Positions 30,891-41,144 of a stretch of DNA of 64,000 nucleotides are shown here, one piece after another. The stretch spans positions 248,001 through 312,000 of the forward strand of contig JAGKQI010000079.1 of assembly GCA_018806915.1 (NCBI GenBank), in the 5' to 3' direction. The stretch is from Phytophthora colocasiae (Eukaryota; Oomycota; Peronosporomycetes; Peronosporales; Peronosporaceae). Each line of letters starts with the position of its first letter. Within the stretch, counting starts at the first letter, position 1. The position numbers and the translations under genes were made by a program. Below the pieces are notes generated by a model. It was not told where the DNA came from, did not search any database, and saw only the letters and a list, made by a program, of their open reading frames with translations.

Positions 30891-33800
30891 GTGGTCGTGG
30901 TCGTCGGCAATGGAATGGTGGGGCACCGCTTCCTGGAGCGACTCCGCAAGTACGACACTGACAAGCACTACACACTCGTTTCCATCGGGGAAGAACCCAT
31001 TCAGCACTACAACCGTATGTTGCTTACTGAGTACTTCGAGCATCTGAGTATCGACAAGCTCAAGTTGGCACCACCCAATTGGTACGAGGAAAACGAGATC
31101 AACCTCATGACCAACGCTCAAGCACTAGCACTCGACACGACCAACAAGACGTTACTCTGTCAGCGACTCAACGTCGACATCCCGAAAGGAGAAATGCAGT
31201 TCGAAGTACCGTATGATCGCATCGTTATCGCCACGGGTGCCAGTGCTTTGGTGCCTCGACTTCCTGGTACCAAGTTGCGCGGGGTGTTCGTCTACCGCTC
31301 GATCGCCGATCTAAACAACATCATCGAACATGGTGAGAAACAGGCCAAGATTGAGGCTGCAGGGGGTGCCAAGAAGTATGCACTGGTGGTTGGTGGTGGT
31401 CTTCTCGGTCTTGAAGCTGCCAAAGCCGTTCATGACCTGAATGTCTCCGTTCGAATAATCAACCGCGGTACTCAATTGATGTCCCGCCAACTCGATGCCG
31501 ATGGTGCCAAGGTACTCCACAACGAAATCGTTAACAAGTTTGGGATCGACGTACTGTACGAGAAGTCGACTGAAGAGATCATCGGCAGCGAAGAGAATGG
31601 TGTCGAGGCCGTGCAGTTCACCAATGGTGAGCGGGTTAACGACATCTGTATGATCATCTTCGCCACTGGAATCAAACCACGCGACGAGCTCGCCCACTCC
31701 AGCGGTCTGGAACTTGCCAAGCGCGGAGGAATTCTCATCAACGACTTCTTAGAGTGCAGCGCACCGGGAGTGTACGCACTAGGCGAGTGCATTTCGCACC
31801 GAGATCTCACGTACGGCCTTGTGGCGCCTGGATACGAGATGGCCGACACCTTGGCCAAGAATTTCACGTGTGGATCTCTAGAAAACCGGATCCCGTTCCC
31901 TGGTGGCGACATTTCGACCAAGCTCAAGCTCATGGGGATGGAGGTCGGCTCGTTCGGCGACTACTTCCCGGAGTTCATCAAGGAACCATTCGAGACGCTG
32001 ACGTACAACAATCCACTGGAGAAAGTGTACAAGAAGCTCTTCTTCTCATCTGACGGGAAGAAACTCCTTGGTGGGATCCTGGTTGGTGACACGAGTGACT
32101 TCGTACGACTTTCACTCATGTACAAGCAAAAGGACACCAAACCTCTGGTAGATCCACCGAACGAGATCCTTCTTGGAAAGCGTGGCAGTAGTGGTGGAAA
32201 CACAGTGCTGGACCTGCCGGACGAGGCTCAAGTGTGTTCGTGCAACAATGTGAGCAAAGGGGATATCTGCAAAGCCATCAAGGAGAAGAAGCTGACGAAG
32301 CTTGGAGACGTCAAGAAGGTCTGCAACGTTGGCACAGGTTGTGGCGGCTGCATCCCCATGGTCAAAGACATCTTGGAAGCTGAACTGGCTGCTGCAGGCA
32401 CCGAAGTGGATAAATCTCTGTGCGATCACTTCGCTTACTCTCGTCAAGAACTCTACCAGATCATTCAAGTGGAACAGTACGCTACCTTCGCCGAGGTTCT
32501 GGCCAAACATGGTCGCAAACAGCACGATCCTCGCAATTATGGGTGTGAGATCTGCAAGCCCACGATCGCTTCCATCTTGGCTAGTCTTCAAAATGGTCAT
32601 ATCCTCAAAGGAGACCGTGCTGCGCTTCAAGACTCGAACGACCGGTTCTTGGCCAACCTGCAGAAGTCAGGCCAATTCTCTGTTGTTCCTCGCGTAGCTG
32701 GCGGTGAGATAACACCTGACAAACTCATTGTCCTTGGCCAGGTCGCGAAGAAATTCGATCTGTACACGAAAATTACGGGCGGGCAACGCGTTGACTTATT
32801 TGGAGCCCAGAAGCAAGACTTACCCGAGATCTGGAGAATGCTGGTAGAAGCTGGTTTCGAGTCGGGTCATGCCTATGGGAAGTCTTTGCGTACTGTGAAA
32901 AGCTGCGTTGGCACAACGTGGTGCCGCTACGGCCAACAGGATTCCGTGGGCTTCGCCATTTTCCTTGAGAACCGCTATCGTGGTATCCGATCGCCTCACA
33001 AACTAAAAGGCGGCGTCTCTGGTTGCACTCGTGAGTGTGCCGAGGCTCGCAGTAAGGATTTCGGATGCATTGCCACTGACCAGGGATACAACGTCTACGT
33101 GGGTGGGAACGGAGGCACGAACCCCCGCCATGCCACGCTCCTAGCCTCGGACGTCCCGCAGGATTTAGCCGTCAAATATTTGGATCGATACATCATGTAC
33201 TACATCATGACAGCCGACCGTCTCCAGCGCACGTCCAAGTGGCTCGATGCACTTGAAGGCGGAATTGAACAGCTTCGCCGTGTCGTGATGAAAGACTCGC
33301 TTGGTATTTGTGACACGTTGGAGAAGCAAATGAGCTACCTTGTCGGCACGTACGAGTGCGAGTGGAAGAAGGTGATCGAGTCGCCCGACCTGATGGCACA
33401 GTTCGCTCAGTTTAAGAACACGAACGAGAACCAGAAAGAAGTCCACATGCGTACCGTGAGAGACCAGCGTATGCCAGCTTTCATCGCACACGCCAAGACG
33501 CGAAGCAACAGCGGAACTGGCACCGAGTCTTCGTCTCCAACGTCAACGACATCCATTCTATCCGATCTCGACGACACGGACTGGGTCTCCTTCGGCAAAA
33601 AAGAGCTCTTTGACGTGAATGGAGGAGGTGCTGTGCTGTACGGCGAGTCTCAACTAGCGATCTTCAACATCGTCGAGTCCTGTAACGGTATCGAGAAGGT
33701 GTCTTGGTACGCCACTCAGAACATGTGTCCATTTGATCACTCGTTTGTGCTGGCCCAAGGCATCGTGGGCGATCTAGATGGCCGACCGAAAGTAGCTTGC

Positions 33801-34028
33801 CCCATGCACAAGCGCAACTACGACCTCTCCGATGGCAGATGCCTCAGCGGTGATGACTTGCGCCTTCAGACCTTCGATGCCAAAGAGGAAGACGGCGTCA
33901 TTTACGTACTGCTACCACCGACGGATGTGGTGGACGCGCGCTTAGCAACCTCAAAGTACGTTGCGAAGAATGACGATGTTCCTGTAGCAAAGGCGGAGGT
34001 GTCTGCACCTGTCACACTTGACTGGTAG
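30891..34028 (+). CDS. NIR: Assimilatory nitrite reductase [NAD(P)H], body severed from its start
   Basis: Six-electron reduction of nitrite to ammonium. 1045 codons are open, beginning within the VVVVGNGMVG FAD-binding loop; the native ATG lies 6.4 kb upstream at 24524, beyond a retrotransposon. Domains: FAD/NAD oxidoreductase (second nucleotide loop LVVGGGLLGLEAAK, about 165-178); BFD-like [2Fe-2S] domain with CSC and CGGC (Cys 449, 451, 484, 487); nitrite/sulfite reductase ferredoxin-like half-domain; siroheme/[4Fe-4S] cysteines SCVGTTWC and SGCTRECAEARSKD (Cys 672, 678, 712, 716), the latter matching the family signature; C-terminal Rieske domain with CPFDHS and CPMHKRNYDLSDG. No other break is seen, so the insertion looks recent relative to gene decay. 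The first in-frame ATG inside this part (30914) would miss the FAD loop start. A partial inverted copy lies at 36066-36945. Confidence 0.96.
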   Translation: MVVVVGNGMVGHRFLERLRKYDTDKHYTLVSIGEEPIQHYNRMLLTEYFEHLSIDKLKLAPPNWYEENEINLMTNAQALALDTTNKTLLCQRLNVDIPKGEMQFEVPYDRIVIATGASALVPRLPGTKLRGVFVYRSIADLNNIIEHGEKQAKIEAAGGAKKYALVVGGGLLGLEAAKAVHDLNVSVRIINRGTQLMSRQLDADGAKVLHNEIVNKFGIDVLYEKSTEEIIGSEENGVEAVQFTNGERVNDICMIIFATGIKPRDELAHSSGLELAKRGGILINDFLECSAPGVYALGECISHRDLTYGLVAPGYEMADTLAKNFTCGSLENRIPFPGGDISTKLKLMGMEVGSFGDYFPEFIKEPFETLTYNNPLEKVYKKLFFSSDGKKLLGGILVGDTSDFVRLSLMYKQKDTKPLVDPPNEILLGKRGSSGGNTVLDLPDEAQVCSCNNVSKGDICKAIKEKKLTKLGDVKKVCNVGTGCGGCIPMVKDILEAELAAAGTEVDKSLCDHFAYSRQELYQIIQVEQYATFAEVLAKHGRKQHDPRNYGCEICKPTIASILASLQNGHILKGDRAALQDSNDRFLANLQKSGQFSVVPRVAGGEITPDKLIVLGQVAKKFDLYTKITGGQRVDLFGAQKQDLPEIWRMLVEAGFESGHAYGKSLRTVKSCVGTTWCRYGQQDSVGFAIFLENRYRGIRSPHKLKGGVSGCTRECAEARSKDFGCIATDQGYNVYVGGNGGTNPRHATLLASDVPQDLAVKYLDRYIMYYIMTADRLQRTSKWLDALEGGIEQLRRVVMKDSLGICDTLEKQMSYLVGTYECEWKKVIESPDLMAQFAQFKNTNENQKEVHMRTVRDQRMPAFIAHAKTRSNSGTGTESSSPTSTTSILSDLDDTDWVSFGKKELFDVNGGGAVLYGESQLAIFNIVESCNGIEKVSWYATQNMCPFDHSFVLAQGIVGDLDGRPKVACPMHKRNYDLSDGRCLSGDDLRLQTFDAKEEDGVIYVLLPPTDVVDARLATSKYVAKNDDVPVAKAEVSAPVTLDW

Positions 34029-34230
34029 ATTGGTGGCGTTTGCAGACATTTGATAACCTGTTAGTAGTATTGAATGAATGGAGTATTTATAGTCGTTAGC
34101 ATAGCTAAGTGACATCAATGTACCTCACTGAAAAACGAAACGAATGAATGAATGGAGTATTCCACGCACACATCAGGATGTTTTGTTTTTTTGCAGCCTA
34201 GTTATTCCTCTCGCTACTAGGAAATTCCGG
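34029..34230 (+). other. Nitrite reductase 3' flank with repeated motif
   Basis: Downstream sequence containing GAATGAATGGAGTATT twice (about 34071 and 34144) and ACACATCAGGATGTT (about 34169). A diverged copy of this flank occurs at about 37008-37104 beside the inverted nitrite reductase fragment. Confidence 0.6.
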
Positions 34231-34830
34231 TTATTGAAACAACTGCCATTCGTTTTCTTGCACTAAATTGTTCGGTGTCGATTCCTGCGCCTTGGTGGTT
34301 GTCAGGTTATACGTCCTCGCGAGAGGCCGCTGGGCATTGTTGAACGCCACCTGGGCAACATTTTGCATGAAGTCTTCACCCTCAATTCGAAGAAGCCTTC
34401 GTGCAATATTGCAAACTTGCGGAACGCTATTTGGCGCAAGCAGCACATGCCCACACGAACCGCCTGCCATTCCCGCGAGCTCACCGACGAGTTCATCCAT
34501 GAAGGTGTCGGCGGTGACATTCGGAGGTCGAGTACGCATCCACCCAGGTGCATTCACTGGGAGTTGAGCGTTCACCGCGTTCACGAACGCCGTGACGTTT
34601 GCTGCGTTCCAGTTGAACAGGAACCCGGGATCATCGTCATCGATCTGGATCGATGCCAGATACTCGTTGAGCTATCGAAGAACAACATCACACGTACAGT
34701 GAGAGCCCCCTCATGCATTAGCACTCCATGAATCACACCACTTACTACGGGGATGGCCTCGTCCCAGTGTGGCGATGGCCTGGCGACAACAGGCATCTGC
34801 TGACAGCTTACCAATCCCGCAGCCAAAAGC
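34231..34830 (-). pseudogene. Unrecognised degenerate coding fragment
   Basis: A minus-strand frame open from about 34671 to 34231 encodes a protein-like sequence (EYLASIQIDDDDPGFLFNWN, WMRTRPPNVTADTFMDELVG), with no ATG at its start. Just upstream a second frame (to about 34826) reads WDEAIPVVSGVIHGVLMHEG followed by LTVRVMLFFD and seems to join it across a one-base frameshift at about 34675. It looks like a decayed gene or part of a repeat. I recognise no family. Composition is not repeat-like and no inverted ends were seen. Confidence 0.35.
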
Positions 34831-35547
34831 GTTGGGATGACCGGAGCTCATCGCCAACAACTCAAGTACACAGACGGCAGGCCAGATCGCACGCAAGCTC
34901 AGCTGGCAAGGCTGACTTGCATGCATGGCTGCAACAAGAACAACTGCAAGGACGCTGCTCCCTGGACGGCCAAGGCGGCCGGCGAGAGCGCCCAAAGACT
35001 AGCACTAGAATCGATCACTTTGCAATTTACTTTGCACTACCAAAGCGACCAATACACGTTGCATTTTGCAGGGAGTTCCAGCTCCCAAACTGGCAGCACG
35101 TCACACCCAAGAAAATACACCCACCATCCTGTCGTTGAATGTTGACATGCACGGAGACTTTGTGCGCTTGGTGGCGTAGGGCGATAATTTTCAACTTGGT
35201 AGGATCTTCTGCTCCAAGGGGCGACGAGATTCATCAATTGAAACCTCTCACTCAAGACCCAAAGTTATTCTTTGAGGCATTTTGACACCTTTTCGACTTG
35301 ATAGATTGGACGATCCGAACATACCACGATGTCTCTGCAGACGGAAGCTCTACCAGAATTTCCCACACGGTTGCTGTAAATGAGTGACTGTGTTTGATCG
35401 TTGTGCTATTAATAGCACTCAGCTAGAACGTCACATTCACCTAAGCATACTTTGATGTATCCCAATGTCGTACCTTAGCGGAGTGATAAAGGTCGCCGGT
35501 ACTTTACCAAAGTTCAATCTGCAACTGCACAGGTCGCCCCGTCACCC
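34831..35547. other. Intergenic region upstream of ABM gene
   Basis: About 700 bp with no gene I can support. Short overlapping ORFs on both strands show no recognisable domain. It should include the promoter of the small gene starting at 35548. Confidence 0.4.
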
Positions 35548-35941
35548 ATGAGCCCTGGGAGAGTTAAAGTGCTGTGCGAGCGTCTCATGAGCCGCGGCTA
35601 CGAGCCACGTGTGGCGCGTCTCATGGAGAATGTCAAGGCCAAAGTACGCGCGCAGCCTGGCTTCATCTCCATCGACACGTACGCGCAGGTGGACGACCAT
35701 ACCAAATACGTCGTCTTCTCCGAGGTACCGTATGTCGATTCATTTTGTCTGTGAAGTTGCAGTTGATACAAATCTAAAGCTACTACTGTGTGTTTAGTGG
35801 GAGTCCAAGAAGGATTTTGAAACGTGGCTCGCTAGCGAGACGTTCCAGGAATGCACGAAACAGATCAACGAACTACTGGACGTCCCGGGGCTGCACATGC
35901 GTATCTTTAAGGCTCCCAAGGACGATGTTTTTCTCCTGTAA
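35548..35941 (+). CDS. Small ABM-domain (dimeric alpha-beta barrel) protein, two exons
   Basis: Predicted 107-residue protein from two exons. Exon 1 (35548-35724) ends in YVVFSE, the intron 35725-35797 (73 nt, GTACCG...TTTAG, phase 0) is removed, and exon 2 (35798-35941) begins WESKKDFETWLAS. The joined FISIDTYAQVDD ... YVVFSE-WES pattern and about 100-residue size resemble antibiotic-biosynthesis monooxygenase (ABM) domains, small ferredoxin-fold proteins that often act as cofactor-free oxygenases or in unknown roles. Without the intron the frame stops 12 codons later. No signal peptide. It lies between nitrite reductase and its inverted fragment and may have no role in nitrate use. Confidence 0.68.
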
Positions 35942-36065
35942 AGGAAATTAGTCTACGAGAGGACTAACACGATATATTCAGCTGGCTACAAGAGCAATTC
36001 ATTGCCTTCTATGTGTCACAATTCGTTCACTGCTTGCTTTTCATGATTCTCGTAACGTCTAAAAG

Positions 36066-36945
36066 CTCACCGTCTTCCTCTTTGGCATCGAAGGTCTGAA
36101 GACGCAAGTCATCACCGCTGAGACAGCTGCCATCGGAGAGGTCGTAGCTGCGCTTGTGCATGGGGCAAGCTACTTTCGGTCGGCCATCTAGGTCGCCCAC
36201 GATGCCTTGGGCCAGCACAAACGAGTGATCAAATGGACACATGTTCTGAGTGGCGTACCAAGACACCTTCTCGATACCGTTACAGGACTCGACGATGTTG
36301 AAGATCGCTAGTTGAGACTCGCCGTACAGCACAGCACCTCCTCCATTCACGTCAAAGAGCTCTTTTTTGCCGAAGGAGACCCAGTCCGTGTCGTCGAGAT
36401 CGGATAGAATGGATGTCGTTGACGTTGGAGACGAAGACTCGGTGCCAGTTCCGCTGTTGCTTCGCGTTTTGTCGTGTGCGATGAAAGCTGGCATACGCTG
36501 GTCTCTCACGGTACGCATGTGGACTTCTTTCTGGTTCTCGTTCGTGTTCTTAAACTGAGCGAACTGTGCCATCAGGTCGGGCGACTCGATCACCTTCTTC
36601 CACTCGCACTCGTACGTGCCGACAAGGTAGCTCATTTGCTTCTCCAACGTGCCACAAATGCCAAGCGAATCTTCGGAAGTCCTGCAACCAAAGACCTTAC
36701 TGCGAGCCTCAGCACACTCATGAGTGCAGCCAGAGACGCCGCCTTTGAGTTTGTGAGACGATCGGATGCCACGACAGCGATTCTCAAGGAAAATGGCGAA
36801 GCCCACGGAATCCTGTTGGCCGTAGCGGTACCAGGTCGTGCCAACGTAGCTTTCATGTGGACACAGCATGCACGTCGACACGAATGTGTGCACGCTTTGC
36901 CGTGACTCAAAATGAGCTTCCATCAACATTCTCCAGATCTCTGCG
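36066..36945 (-). pseudogene. Nitrite reductase 3'-half fragment, inverted copy
   Basis: On the minus strand, sequence matching the nitrite reductase siroheme and Rieske regions. It begins in the EIWRMLVEAGFES region (here EIWRMLMEAHFES), keeps VGTTWYRYGQQDSVGF and SGCTHECAEARSK, then lacks about 90 codons between the FGC after the siroheme signature and the DSLGICDTLEKQ segment. It continues nearly identically through the Rieske motifs CPFDHS and CPMHKRSY and diverges after AKEEDGE. One cluster-ligand Cys (TTWC) has become Tyr and the region between ESR and VGTTW is altered, so it is non-functional. The long stretch of near identity with the parent points to a fairly recent duplication or later conversion. 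Confidence 0.9.
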
Positions 36946-37007
36946 TTGCAAATAATGGGGCACCTGAGCCGGAGCCACGCTTTACTGGTAATCTCGGCGA
37001 GCTTGGT

Positions 37008-37104
37008 AGCGTTTCAGACACTTGATAACCTGTTAGTAGAATTTAATGAATGGAGAATTCCTGTATATATACAGTATACGTACACATCAGGATGTTGCAG
37101 CCGT
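37008..37104 (+). repeat. Copy of nitrite reductase 3' flank
   Basis: Plus-strand sequence with GATAACCTGTTAGTAG, AATGAATGGAGAATTC and ACACATCAGGATGTTGCAGCC closely matches the region after the nitrite reductase stop (34038-34198), with a short internal difference. It lies beside the inverted coding fragment but in the opposite orientation to it. Confidence 0.7.
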
Positions 37105-37653
37105 CAAAGTACCTGTCCTAACAGATCTCAAAGTCAAGGTCAGTCTGCCATAAATAAAACACCAATGAAATACACTACCATGGTTGGAGGCAACATGCTG
37201 AAGGTTCATAACCACATAGTATTTGGTTACAGCGTCGACGGGAAGAAATCGGCAGATGGATAGCACTATCCATAGTGCCTACATGTAAACCGCTCGTCAA
37301 CATATCGCGCGAATCCATCCCTATACGCATACAAATCCAGCATAACATGGCCCACGGAATCTAAGGACACCACTCCCTTGTACACGCGCCACTGGTAGTA
37401 CTCTGCTTCCGCAGGAAAGCATCCCCCACTTGTGTGGTTGCTACAGTATGTAGTTCTTCATCTCGGGCGTCAAAACGCCAGTATCCAGAGATATAGCAAG
37501 AAGATCGCACCTCCTAGGCCTTCGCTTTCGCCTCGGCTTGCCACTTTTTTCGAAGTTTCTTTGCAGACTTTGCTACGTCATCGTTGCTGCCGAGTCAAAA
37601 TGCACCTTAGCGTTAGATCCTCCGCAAGCACAGCGCAGTACATTCGTATAGGC
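37105..37653. other. Intergenic region, nothing supported
   Basis: About 550 bp after the duplicated flank and before the 3' end of the PWWP gene. Only short ORFs without recognisable domains are present. Confidence 0.4.
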
Positions 37654-39757
37654 TCACCTTGACTTGCGTAACTTTGATACAGAAATGCCGACCTTGGAGT
37701 CGATAATATCTTGCGTATTCAACGACATAGTGTGGAGCTGGTCGAGTGCAGCAAGCTGCTTGCTTTGAAGCTTGCTTGCATCTGCGCCATCACTGTGCTG
37801 CTCCAAGATCCGATTTAAAGTTTTTAAGGTTTTGAGTGGGTTTGGACCCGAATCTATATCGCCCAAAAAGAGAGTAATTAATAACACCATTGATCAGAGT
37901 TAATGCCTTGGCACATGAAGCTTACCGCTGTCTGCACTCTGCTCATTTAGCTGCTTAATCCACTTTTTCCGGAGCTCAAGTGCTTTAGCTGAAACCTTAT
38001 CATTTCTGTATCGCAAAAAGTTTAGCAACCACGTCTTAAGCGGAAATAGGTGCTGATTAACATACCCGTGTTGGCGTAGCTTGGATACGGTGCGAGCAAT
38101 TCCCGTCGTCTTCAGGTGGTCTATTGTCAGATTCATCTGTAAGGCAGTTCACAATTACGATAGTTAATTGAGTGACAAATAACAGATTCCTTAGCAAACA
38201 AACCTGGCCAAGCTGATCTAAGTACACCAACAACTCATCGTGAGACGTGGTGGCGTCGTCCAATTTTTCCTTCAGTTCCAAAATCTCTTCCTTCGTGATC
38301 GGCTTGGGTGCTGGAATCAAATCATCCACATTCCATTTCTTCACCAGTAACGTCACAAGCTCGGAGATCTTTGATGAACGATGAGCTCGCAGCTTCACGA
38401 GTTTAGGCTGCAACGTTGACTTTTCCAGCACGTCCTTGTCTACATTATCTAAGGACTTCAACGAGTTCAGCGCATCCATGATCTTAGACTCCAACTCCAA
38501 AGCCAATGAGAGATTCTTTGACCCTGCTTCAAGCTCTTTCTTCATCGCTTCAATTTTGTCAACACGAGCAGCTTCTTCGTCAGTGACAGTGCTAATCTCT
38601 TTCTTCACATCAGTGTCAGAAGTAGCAGGCTCATGTACTTCCTCTTTAACTTCAGGCTTCGCCACCTCAGTCTCAGCTACAGCCGCCGAAGTAGGTGTTG
38701 CCGTAGGCTCCGGGGCAGAAGCAGGAGCAGGAGCAGGAGCAAGAGTAGGCTCTTCAGGGGCAGTCGAAGCGGAGTCGCCTGCATCCTCCTCTTCCATGGA
38801 AGCGATCACCCTTGCAACACCTTCCTTGATGGATGCCTTGTGATGCCGTAAGTCCATCTTCAGTCGATCCTCAAGCTGTTTGCGCACAGTTTTGGTCGTC
38901 ATCTCCTCAAAGGGGCAGTTCACCAGGATCCACCGGATTTCTTTTTCCAGGATAATACTGAGTGCTTCAGTCGTCATATCGGGTGGAGGAGGCTTCTTCT
39001 CTTCACCGTCTTTCTTCACAACTACACTCTTAACATCCGCCTCAGCTGCTGTCTTGGACACTTTCGAGGGCGATCCGGCCTTCTTTTCACTGCTCTTCCT
39101 CTTCTTCTTTTCCTTCTCCTTCTTCTCTTTCTTTTCCTTCTTCTCTTTCTCCTTTTTCTCTTTCTTTTCCTTCGCTAGTTTCTTCTTCTTTTCCTTCGCA
39201 GCTTTCTTCCTCTCCTTCAGTTTTTTCTTCTCTTCCTCCTCATCAAATTCCTCTTCAGGAGCTTCCTCCATCGCCTCATCTTCCTCCATCTCCTCCATCG
39301 CCACTTCCTGGGGCACTAATTCCGGCGGAGGAGGTTCTAATGTCGGGTCCAGATCCGACGGAACCATATGTTGCGGCAGACGAATGTCTTCCGGCTGCGA
39401 TAAATACTCCTCCGCCTCCTGAATGGACTCCGTAAGCTCTTCCATCACTCCTTTCTTCTTCGCCAGATGACCAGGGTGTCCTTTAAGGAACTGTTCCTTC
39501 TGAGCACAGTCCCACGGCCGTAGCACACCTTTCTTCAGTCCTACAATCGAGAAATCATGCGAGCCAAAGTAATACACAACGATAAAGTCCTCTGGGAAGT
39601 CTCTCGCCTTCTTTAAAATCTTCTTGTGGCCGTCACCGAGCAAATGGAGCTTCGGCCGTAGCTTGAACGTGTCGCAGATGTACACAGGCCACCATGGATA
39701 CCCCTCCAGGATGTACCAGCCCACCGAGTTAGGCACAATCTCGTCCGAGAGCGCCAT
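37654..39757 (-). CDS. PWWP / DEK-C / TFIIS-N-like chromatin protein, three exons
   Basis: Predicted 654-residue nuclear protein. Exon 1 is 39757-38204, intron 38203-38137 (67 nt), exon 2 38136-37926, intron 37925-37854 (72 nt), exon 3 37853-37654; both introns are GT-AG and the joined frame is open. The N-terminus has a PWWP-type fold (GWYILEGYPWWPVYICD, FPEDFIVVYYFGSHDFSIV), which binds methylated histone tails or DNA. A long acidic then lysine-rich low-complexity stretch follows (about residues 150-225), then a DEK C-terminal-like domain (LEKEIRWILVNC). The C-terminal helices across exons 1-2 (LDQLGQ-MNLTIDHLKTTGIARTV, LKTWLLNFLRYRND) resemble TFIIS N-terminal/LEDGF IBD domains. This suggests a transcription-elongation or chromatin reader. 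It is divergent from the EBP1 gene over 205 bp. Confidence 0.85.
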
Positions 39758-39962
39758 GGGTTAAGAGTGATGGTCTCTCTTGTAATGCGCGCGGGCTTGC
39801 AACTTTTTGACTGGATACTCTTATCTCGCAACAAGAGCTCCATCGTCCCTCATCTAGCAACTCTTTTTCATGTGTACCACATAACAGATTGTTTGGCTGG
39901 GAAAGATCCTTCCCCCTTTTACACCAGTCATTTTTCGCCATAGAAGAAGAGAGGAAGCAGCG
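39758..39962. promoter_or_regulatory. Divergent PWWP-gene/EBP1 promoter
   Basis: 205 bp between two opposite starts. CAGTCATTTTTCGCCATAG at 39925-39943 is an Inr-like core 20 nt before the EBP1 ATG. No clear Inr was seen for the minus-strand gene. Confidence 0.55.
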
Positions 39963-41144
39963 ATGCCTTCAGACGACGAACGCAGTGTAAGCGACGTGAG
40001 TGACGTTGAGGAGGAGGTGCAGACGACGCCGGAGGTGATTGAAGACTGTAGCAACTCGGATGTCGTCACCAAGTACAAGTTGGCAGCTGAGATCGCGCAA
40101 TCCGCACTGCAAGGAGTGTTGGCCCAGCTGGAGGCTGGTAAAGATGTGGTGGAGCTCTGTAAGTTTGGAGATCTGATTGTGGAGCAGCGTTGTGCTGCTA
40201 TCTTCAAGAGTAAGAAGATTGACAAGGGTTTGGCCTTCCCTACGTCCATTTCGGTGAACGAGATCATCTGCCATTACTCTCCGCTGGCGAACGAGTCGTT
40301 GACTGTCAAGGCTGGTGACTGGGTTAAGATCGATCTGGGCTGCCATATTGATGGCTACATTGCTGTTGTGGCTCATACGGCGATTGTCTCTGCGGAGGGA
40401 TCGGCTGCTGATGCTGAGTTCCCGGAGCTTAAGGGTGAGGAAGCGGATGTGCTGAAGTGCGCTCACGACGCGGTGGAGCTCTGTGCACGTCTCATTAAGC
40501 CCGGCAACACTAACCTGCAGGTTACTGAGGCCCTGACCAAGCTGGAGGCATCTTACGGTGTCAAGAGTCTGCAGGGAACGCTCATGCATCAGCTGAAGCG
40601 TTTCGTGATCGACGGCAACAAGATCATTGCCCAGAAGATCGACGTGGAGAACCGTACCCCTAAGGCGACTTTCGAGCCTAATGAGGTGTACACCATCGAC
40701 GTGTGCTACACCACGGGCAGCGACAAGCCGGTGAACAGCGAGCGCCGCACTACCATCTTTAAGCGCCAGGTGGACAAGCAATACCGTCTTAAGATGAAGG
40801 CTTCCCGTTACGTCTTCAAGGAGATCAACAGCAAGTTCCCCACTCTGCCTTTCACCATCCGTGCCTTTGAGGACGAAAGCCAGGCTCGTATGGGTGTGGT
40901 CGAGTGCGTCAAGCACGACCTGCTGCAGGCCTACCCGATCCTGGAGGGCCGTCCGGGCGACAAGGTGGCGCACTTCAAGGTGACGGTGCTGCTGCTGCCC
41001 AACGGTACTACCAAGATCACGGGCCTCACCTTCCCGAGCGACAAGGTGCACTCGGAGAAGACCGTAGACGAGGAGACGGCCAAGATCCTTGCTTCCTCCC
41101 TGAAGAAGAAGAACAAGAAGAAGAAGAAAAAAACGACTGCTTAA
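39963..41144 (+). CDS. EBP1: EBP1/PA2G4-like protein (methionine aminopeptidase fold)
   Basis: 393-residue intronless protein of the proliferation-associated 2G4 family, a ribosome-associated, catalytically inactive relative of type 2 methionine aminopeptidase. Visible family blocks are FPTSISVNEIICHYSP, VKIDLGCHIDGYIAVVAHT, HQLKRFVIDGNKIIAQK, EVYTIDVCYTTGSDKP and FTIRAFEDESQARMGV. The C-terminus is a lysine-rich tract (KKKNKKKKKK), as in EBP1 proteins, implicated in RNA or nucleolar binding. An acidic N-terminal tail of about 30 residues is present. The expected metal-ligand set of active aminopeptidases is not complete. Length fits the family. It shares a promoter region with the PWWP gene. 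Confidence 0.93.
   Translation: MPSDDERSVSDVSDVEEEVQTTPEVIEDCSNSDVVTKYKLAAEIAQSALQGVLAQLEAGKDVVELCKFGDLIVEQRCAAIFKSKKIDKGLAFPTSISVNEIICHYSPLANESLTVKAGDWVKIDLGCHIDGYIAVVAHTAIVSAEGSAADAEFPELKGEEADVLKCAHDAVELCARLIKPGNTNLQVTEALTKLEASYGVKSLQGTLMHQLKRFVIDGNKIIAQKIDVENRTPKATFEPNEVYTIDVCYTTGSDKPVNSERRTTIFKRQVDKQYRLKMKASRYVFKEINSKFPTLPFTIRAFEDESQARMGVVECVKHDLLQAYPILEGRPGDKVAHFKVTVLLLPNGTTKITGLTFPSDKVHSEKTVDEETAKILASSLKKKNKKKKKKTTA

Noticed and set aside
34837..35145. 102-codon plus-strand ORF after nitrite reductase
   Set aside because: Overlaps the minus-strand degenerate fragment region, no domain, no start signal.
39969..41051. 360-codon minus-strand ORF opposite EBP1
   Set aside because: Antisense shadow of a conserved gene; no domain and no promoter signal.
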